A stretch of DNA of 64,000 nucleotides, from NCBI GenBank assembly GCA_011524525.1, contig WTKE01000087.1:1-64000 (forward strand), given 5' to 3'. A program made the translations under genes and the position numbers. The notes beneath the pieces are model-generated. The model saw only the letters and a list, made by a program, of their open reading frames with translations. It had not been told where the DNA came from and did not search any database. Positions 59,545 to 64,000 of this stretch are shown in pieces. The DNA comes from Bacillus sp. (in: firmicutes) (GTDB taxonomy: Bacteria; Bacillota; Bacilli; Bacillales; Cytobacillaceae). Each line of letters starts with the position of its first letter. Position 1 is the stretch's first letter.

Positions 59545-60816
59545 TTAAATCTCCTTCCGCATCATGTTGTTCGGGTAGACCGGTTTGTCTAATTTGAACT
59601 TTACAATTTGCATTGGATGTCTTGCTGTATCCAGCTCATTTCCATCCTCATCCCAAATTTTTTCAACAACAGTTGTAAAGTTCTCGATTTCAGGCCCAAA
59701 AAACTCTACTTCTTGACCAGGCTTAAAATAGTTACGTTGCTGAAGTGTTACCATTTGATTTTCGGCATCATAGTCTAACACCAATCCAGCAAAGTCAAAA
59801 GTTGTCTTTTTGCTATGATTTCCAAACATCTGCTCTTTATACCCAGGAACTCCTTCAAAGAAGGCAGGAGCCGTATCTCGGTTTGCACATTTATCAAGTT
59901 CTTCTAACCATTCTTTTTGAATGACAAAGTTTTCAGGGTCCGCACAATAAGCATCAATCACTTTACGATACACACTAACAACCGTTGCCACATAGTGAAT
60001 GGACTTCATACGACCTTCGATTTTTAAGCTATCAATACCGAGCTCAATCATTTGTGGAATGGACTCAATTAACTTAAGATCCTTAGGGCTCATCGCAAAC
60101 GGTGCATCCCCTTCGTTAAATTGAGCTACTTCATCTTGTTGATCAAGTGTATACAAGTCATAATCCCATCGACAAGACTGACAGCATCCACCACGGTTTG
60201 AATCTCGAGCCGTCATATGATTACTTAATGTACAACGTCCAGAATAGGCAATACACATTGCACCATGAATGAAAGTTTCAATTTCGATATCCACTTTTTC
60301 TTTCATTTCTTTAATTTCTTCCGCACTAGTTTCACGCGCAAGTACCACTCGCTCTAATCCTTCTTCCTTCCAGAATTGGACTGCTTTCCAATTGGATAAA
60401 GACTGTTGTGTACTTAAATGCACCTCAATCTCAGGCGCTAATCGACGGCATGTTTCTATAATGAGAGGATCAGCAACAATAATACCTGCAATCCCAGCCT
60501 CTTTTAAACCAAGAATATAATCTTCTAATCCATCTATATTTTCATTATGGGCAAAAATATTTGTTGTTACATAAATCTTGGCACCATATTTCTTAGCAAA
60601 CTCTACTCCCTCTTTCATTTCATCAAAAGTAAAGTTTCCTGCGTTTGAACGAAGTCCGTACTCTTGCCCACCGATAAATACAGCATCTGCTCCGTATTGA
60701 ACAGCAATTTTTAATTTCTCTAGATTTCCAGCAGGTGCAAGTAATTCAGGTTTTTTTACAATTACTCGCTTTCCATTCACAATCTGTGAAATTTTATCGT
60801 TTACTACGATAGACAT
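59545..60816 (-). CDS. trhP2: tRNA hydroxylation protein TrhP2 (peptidase U32 family)
   Basis: In B. subtilis YrrN and YrrO (TrhP1, TrhP2) act in prephenate-dependent 5-hydroxylation of U34 in tRNA. The 423 residues contain PELLAPAGNLEKLKIAVQYG (about 23-42), FIHGAMCIAYSGRCTLSN (about 180-197, Cys) and GGCCQSCRWDY (about 207), the cluster-Cys set of the U32 family, then a C-terminal beta domain. AGGAGGG precedes ATG 60816. Adjacent trhP1 and trmR supply the partner subunit and the next step. Confidence 0.92.
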   Translation of the reverse strand: MSIVVNDKISQIVNGKRVIVKKPELLAPAGNLEKLKIAVQYGADAVFIGGQEYGLRSNAGNFTFDEMKEGVEFAKKYGAKIYVTTNIFAHNENIDGLEDYILGLKEAGIAGIIVADPLIIETCRRLAPEIEVHLSTQQSLSNWKAVQFWKEEGLERVVLARETSAEEIKEMKEKVDIEIETFIHGAMCIAYSGRCTLSNHMTARDSNRGGCCQSCRWDYDLYTLDQQDEVAQFNEGDAPFAMSPKDLKLIESIPQMIELGIDSLKIEGRMKSIHYVATVVSVYRKVIDAYCADPENFVIQKEWLEELDKCANRDTAPAFFEGVPGYKEQMFGNHSKKTTFDFAGLVLDYDAENQMVTLQQRNYFKPGQEVEFFGPEIENFTTVVEKIWDEDGNELDTARHPMQIVKFKLDKPVYPNNMMRKEI

Positions 60817-60845
60817 CTTTTTTCCCTCCTTAACCTATGGTTTTA

Positions 60846-61775
60846 TTAATAAACGGTCTCTTTAAAGAAAAATCCAGTATCTAGTGGACGATTCTTGGGC
60901 TGAATCTTTTCAACTTCCTGTAATAAGTCGTCCTTTACTTCTTCGTACTGATCAGGATCTTCGACAGATAGATCAATTGCTGTTCGATATAATTCTGTTA
61001 CTTTTAGAATGTATTCTGATGTTTGTAATACACCATCAATTTTTAAAGAGTCAACTTCTGCCTCAATTAGTTCTGTTAGCTCATCAATTATACACATATC
61101 ATTCGGACTCATAATATGTGTTCCGTTCGCATCCTCAAAAATCGGATATTTGTTTTCTCTTTCTTTATCATGAAGGAACATGTTCGCTTTTTGGGCGCGA
61201 TTTTCAACCACTAATGCTTTACCTTGATACTCATAATAGTTCCCTAATAATGATCGTTTGGATTGAAACATGGCTGTCATCCCGTGGACCTGTACCTCAA
61301 TCTCCACTTCAGCATGTTCTTTCATTTCAACAATCGCATCCATATTAATTTCTCTCGCAAGGACCGCACGCTTAGCCCCTTTTCTACCCCAATAGTTACA
61401 TGTATACCAGTTCGTTGCAGTTGTTTCTGTATTCCAATGAAGCGGCATATCAGGTGCAGCCTCTTTCGCTACCATTAAAACCGCTGGATCACCGAAAATA
61501 ATGGCATCCACGTTTGCTTCTTTTACAAAACTTACATAATCATATAACGCGTCAATGCTTTCATTGTGGAATATTGCATTCATTGCTACATACACTTTTT
61601 TCTGAAAAGAATGGGCAATTTCTACAGCCTTCTTTACATCTTCTCTTGAAAATTCTCCAGCCAAACGAAGACCAAAGCGTTCCTCTCCGATCACAAAAGC
61701 GTCTGCTCCAGCTTTACATAAATCTTCTATATCTTCAATCGTCCTTGGTGTGACTAATAGTTCTGGTTTTTTCAT
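60846..61775 (-). CDS. trhP1: tRNA hydroxylation protein TrhP1 (peptidase U32 family)
   Basis: This is the shorter U32-type partner (YrrN in B. subtilis, 309 residues, the same length). It shares the N-terminal fold (LLVTPRTIEDIEDLCKAGAD, FVIGEERFGLRLAGEFS). The family Cys set is degenerate: HGMTAMFQSKRSLLGNY replaces the Cys-rich stretch of TrhP2. This suggests a structural or regulatory role within a TrhP1-TrhP2 complex. It lies 29 bases before trhP2. Confidence 0.9.
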   Translation of the reverse strand: MKKPELLVTPRTIEDIEDLCKAGADAFVIGEERFGLRLAGEFSREDVKKAVEIAHSFQKKVYVAMNAIFHNESIDALYDYVSFVKEANVDAIIFGDPAVLMVAKEAAPDMPLHWNTETTATNWYTCNYWGRKGAKRAVLAREINMDAIVEMKEHAEVEIEVQVHGMTAMFQSKRSLLGNYYEYQGKALVVENRAQKANMFLHDKERENKYPIFEDANGTHIMSPNDMCIIDELTELIEAEVDSLKIDGVLQTSEYILKVTELYRTAIDLSVEDPDQYEEVKDDLLQEVEKIQPKNRPLDTGFFFKETVY

Positions 61776-61782
61776 TTTCTCT

Positions 61783-62421
61783 TCACCTCTTTTTACTAAT
61801 TGCTACTCCATCGCCAACGGGAATAATGACCGAATCGTACTCTGCATGTTCCATTAGCCATTTATTAAAATTTTTTATTTTTGTAACCATGCTTCTTACT
61901 CTTTTACTCTCAATTGTATCCTCACAGACTAGTCCTTTAAACAGGACGTTGTCTGTTATAATGATCCCTTTGTCTCCTAAATACTTTGAATAAATTTCAA
62001 AGAACTTCTTGTATTGTCCTTTGGCTGCATCTATAAAAATGGCATCAAAAGAACCAAATTTTTCTATAAGTGACTCTACTTCTAGCGCATCACCCTTGAT
62101 GATCGATATTTGGTGTTCTTTGTTTGCACGTTGAATAAATTCCTCAGCAACCGTATAGCGCTCACTGTCTCTTTCAATTGTGACGATGGTCGTTTCGGGA
62201 AGAGCAGTGGCCATTCGTAAGGCAGAATAACCAATAGCTGTACCAACCTCTAGAATCTTTTTCGGTTGAGAAATTCTAAGTATTTGAAGAATCGTTTCGA
62301 TTCCTGACAATTCCATAATGGGAACATGATGAGCTTTCGCGTATTGCTCCATTTCTTCTAGTAGATCTGATCTATTTAGAATGAGCTCTTCTATATAAGA
62401 ATGCAGCTTCTCCGTTTCCAA
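61783..62421 (-). CDS. trmR: tRNA 5-hydroxyuridine O-methyltransferase TrmR
   Basis: TrmR (YrrM) methylates 5-hydroxyuridine 34 to 5-methoxyuridine in B. subtilis tRNAs. The 212-residue class I methyltransferase of the COMT-like family has SAM motif EVGTAIGYSALRMA (about 58-71), TIERD (motif II), IFIDAAKGQYKKFFE (metal and catalytic Asp, about 130) and IITDNVLFKGLV (about 153). TTG 62421 follows AGAGGTG. It precedes trhP1-trhP2 so all steps of mo5U34 formation are together. Confidence 0.93.
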   Translation of the reverse strand: METEKLHSYIEELILNRSDLLEEMEQYAKAHHVPIMELSGIETILQILRISQPKKILEVGTAIGYSALRMATALPETTIVTIERDSERYTVAEEFIQRANKEHQISIIKGDALEVESLIEKFGSFDAIFIDAAKGQYKKFFEIYSKYLGDKGIIITDNVLFKGLVCEDTIESKRVRSMVTKIKNFNKWLMEHAEYDSVIIPVGDGVAISKKR

Positions 62422-62442
62422 GCTGCGTCACCTCTTTTGTTT

Positions 62443-62526
62443 AGACATGAAAAAATAGCGTTCACAGCAATTCACAGGGATTCAGCACGGCTAAATATGA
62501 TCTTCTGTGGTTGACGCTATTTAAAA
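62443..62526 (-). terminator. Long structured terminator after mltG
   Basis: On the minus strand AAATAGCGT and ACGCTATTT pair across about 60 bases, with inner CCACAG / CTGTGA pairing, then TTTTTCATG. It lies in the 165-base gap between mltG and trmR, which shows nothing else. Confidence 0.7.
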
Positions 62527-62586
62527 ACACTTGAACTATTCTATCATAATAGAAGGAGAAATGCGAACATTTCTCCTTGAAGCAGA

Positions 62587-63741
62587 TTAATTGATGTGCT
62601 CGGCCTTTTTGGCATTATGCTCTTCAAGAGTTTTCGAGAATAAAACATCACCAGATGCCGTTGCTAAAAAGTATAGGAAGTCTGTCTCAGCAGGATGTAA
62701 AACAGCTTCAATGGATACGGTACCTGCATTAGCTATTGGGCCTGGTGTTAAGCCTTGGTATTTGTAAGTATTATATGGATCATCAATTTCCAAATCCTTA
62801 TACAACACCTTGTCCTTATGTTCTCCATGAGCATATAAAACAGTAGGATCTGTTTGTAACGGCATCCCTGTGTCTATACGATTATAAAAGACGCTAGCAA
62901 TTTGGTCCCGCTCAAGTTTCTCAGTTGCTTCCTCTTCTACCAAGGAGGCAAATGTTAATAGTTGGTGAGCTGTATATTGCTTTTCAGCCATATCTCCTTC
63001 ATACTCACTAATTACCTTTTCCGTCTGATCTAGCATGGCCATAATAATTTCTTCGATCTTTGTGTCTTCTTTATAGAAAGGATATGTTGCAGGGAACAAA
63101 TAGCCTTCTAATGGGTATTTGACGTTTTCCGCGAGAATTTCCTCTGTTAATACATCAGGGTATTTATTCATAAGAGCTTGTATGAATTCACGGTCATTTA
63201 ATTTGGCAAATACATCTTCTTCTTTATGATCTGTTTTTTCTGCGATGATTTTTGCAATTTCTTTAAGTTGTTTTCCTTCAGGGATGGTGATTTGAAACAC
63301 CACTTCTTGCTCTACTTTACCTGTCTTTAAGCTTTCAATAATAGTTGGCAAAGTCATAGAAGGTGAAAGTTCATAGTTACCGGCCATAAACCCCGACTCG
63401 TTCTTAAACTTAACAAAATATTTGAATACACGGGCATCTTTAATAATCCCATGTTCCTCTAATATGTTTGCAATCCCAGTAACTGAAGAACCAATTGGAA
63501 TTTCGACAGTCATTTCTTTTTTATTCTCTGGATCTACGGGCTTTAGTGCTGATTTAATATAAAAATATCCGCCACCAGCCGTGATTGCTACCAGCAGGAA
63601 TAAAATAATAGAGATGGTAAAGACAATTTTCCTTACAACTCTTGCCTCTCCCTCCCTCTCAATCATCTTTTCACGGATTATTGCTTTTTTATTAGGGTTG
63701 TTACCTGTATTTTCTTTCTTTTGCTTCTCTTCCGTTGACAA
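62587..63741 (-). CDS. mltG: Endolytic murein transglycosylase MltG
   Basis: MltG cuts nascent glycan strands and sets their length at the membrane. The 384 residues have a cytoplasmic basic N-terminus, one membrane helix (KIVFTISIILFLLVAITAGG, about 38-57), a LysM-like domain (about 75-150) and the YceG catalytic domain. The catalytic Glu lies in YPLEGYLFPATYPF (about 218), with LASLVEEEA and FYNRIDTGMPLQTDPTVLYA after it. TTG 63741 follows GGAGGGG. B. subtilis YrrL is about 360. Confidence 0.95.
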   Translation of the reverse strand: MSTEEKQKKENTGNNPNKKAIIREKMIEREGEARVVRKIVFTISIILFLLVAITAGGGYFYIKSALKPVDPENKKEMTVEIPIGSSVTGIANILEEHGIIKDARVFKYFVKFKNESGFMAGNYELSPSMTLPTIIESLKTGKVEQEVVFQITIPEGKQLKEIAKIIAEKTDHKEEDVFAKLNDREFIQALMNKYPDVLTEEILAENVKYPLEGYLFPATYPFYKEDTKIEEIIMAMLDQTEKVISEYEGDMAEKQYTAHQLLTFASLVEEEATEKLERDQIASVFYNRIDTGMPLQTDPTVLYAHGEHKDKVLYKDLEIDDPYNTYKYQGLTPGPIANAGTVSIEAVLHPAETDFLYFLATASGDVLFSKTLEEHNAKKAEHIN

Positions 63742-63801
63742 AGTTTCCCCTCCAATTCACAGGGCTCATACTTACTATTCCCTTATAACTATTCTCGAAT
63801 C

Positions 63802-63807
63802 ATTATA
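63802..63807 (-). promoter_or_regulatory. Possible -10 of the mltG promoter
   Basis: A perfect TATAAT on the minus strand lies about 60 bases before mltG. No clear -35 is found at 16-18 bases, so this is tentative. Confidence 0.3.
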
Positions 63808-63840
63808 CTATATTTTTCGACAATAGAAGTAAATTTTTGC

Positions 63841-63880
63841 AAAAAAAAAGGCGGATAGCACATGCTATCCGCCTTTTTTC
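63841..63880. terminator. Terminator after yrzB
   Basis: A 24-base palindrome (GGCGGATAGCA / TGCTATCCGCC) is flanked by nine A and six T residues. It is very strong and works in either direction. Confidence 0.95.
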
Positions 63881-63883
63881 TTT

Positions 63884-64000
63884 CTATTCTTCGTCTTGCT
63901 CTTCTAGAAATGTATTTAACATTTCTTCGATTAGATCCCACTCTTCGTCTGTTTCGATTGGCATTAACTCGCCATCATTATTGTCTTCGGTTGGAACGAA
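63884..64000 (-). CDS. yrzB: YrzB family protein (DUF1292), N-terminus outside window
   Basis: The last 38 codons of an ORF entering from the right edge encode [20 protein letters not shown], continuing [17 protein letters not shown]. This is the acidic C-terminus of YrzB-type DUF1292 proteins as I recall it from B. subtilis, where yrzB also precedes yrrL. Function unknown. The 5' part is missing because of the window edge. Confidence 0.9.
   Translation of the reverse strand, partial: FVPTEDNNDGELMPIETDEEWDLIEEMLNTFLEEQDEE

Overview
The window is a contiguous piece of a Bacillaceae (endospore-forming Firmicute) chromosome. It holds sigA, dnaG, the hrcA-grpE-dnaK-dnaJ heat-shock operon with a perfect CIRCE element, spoIIP, gpr, sigK, sda, the comE competence operon, and low-G+C codon usage with many TTG starts. 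Gene order follows the Bacillus subtilis sigA-to-yrrL segment closely, with local differences noted below. Nearly all genes lie on the minus strand, so the biological reading direction is from the high coordinates down. The first 15 bases match the Tn5/Nextera mosaic end, so coordinate 1 is the edge of a sequencing contig.

Layout by region. 1-9 kb: a truncated membrane protein, sigA-dnaG-yqxD (macromolecular synthesis), the ccpN-yqfL gluconeogenesis control pair, and glyQS with a glycine T-box leader. 9-20 kb: recO-yqzL-era-cdd-dgkA-ybeY-pgpH-phoH-yqfD-yqfC (ribosome, RNA, envelope and sporulation genes), then the sigma-W-type yqeZ-floA-yqfB envelope-stress operon. 20-34 kb: yqeY-rpsU, the divergent phosphate transporter yqeW, deoC, mtaB-rsmE-prmA-dnaJ-dnaK-grpE-hrcA, hemW and lepA. 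34-43 kb: a Bacillaceae palindromic repeat, yqxA-spoIIP-gpr, rpsT (+), holA, yqzM (+), comEC-comEB-comEA and comER (+). 43-52 kb: yqeM-rsfS-yqeK-nadD-yhbY-aroE-yqeH-yqeG, the sporulation checkpoint gene sda (+) behind four DnaA boxes, psd and pssA (divergent), and an M3 peptidase. 52-55 kb: a YjcZ-like microprotein, an uninterrupted sigK, and a cluster of very small ORFs including a YrzI-family member. 55-64 kb: mtnN-yrrS-pbpI, greA, udk-trhP2-trhP1-trmR-mltG, and the 3' end of yrzB.

The most interesting region is 53.65-54.59 kb. A near-consensus promoter (TTTACA-N17-TATAAT) has a perfect inverted repeat (GTGGTAAT-N10-ATTACCAC) across its -10 and spacer. It drives a 27-codon ORF with a perfect Shine-Dalgarno. 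Two sequence-related terminator hairpins follow, then yrzI and three further microORFs with ribosome binding sites, and a final strong terminator. I do not recognise this as a described system. Other notable points are two genes (yqfC, pbpI) whose Shine-Dalgarno lies inside the 3' arm of the upstream gene's terminator, an apparent ATT start for yqxD, palindromes at the 5' ends of the rpsU and rpsT transcripts, and loss of the yrrT-mccA-mccB cassette expected next to mtnN.

All calls come from reading the sequence and from memory of the families; no database search or computation was run.
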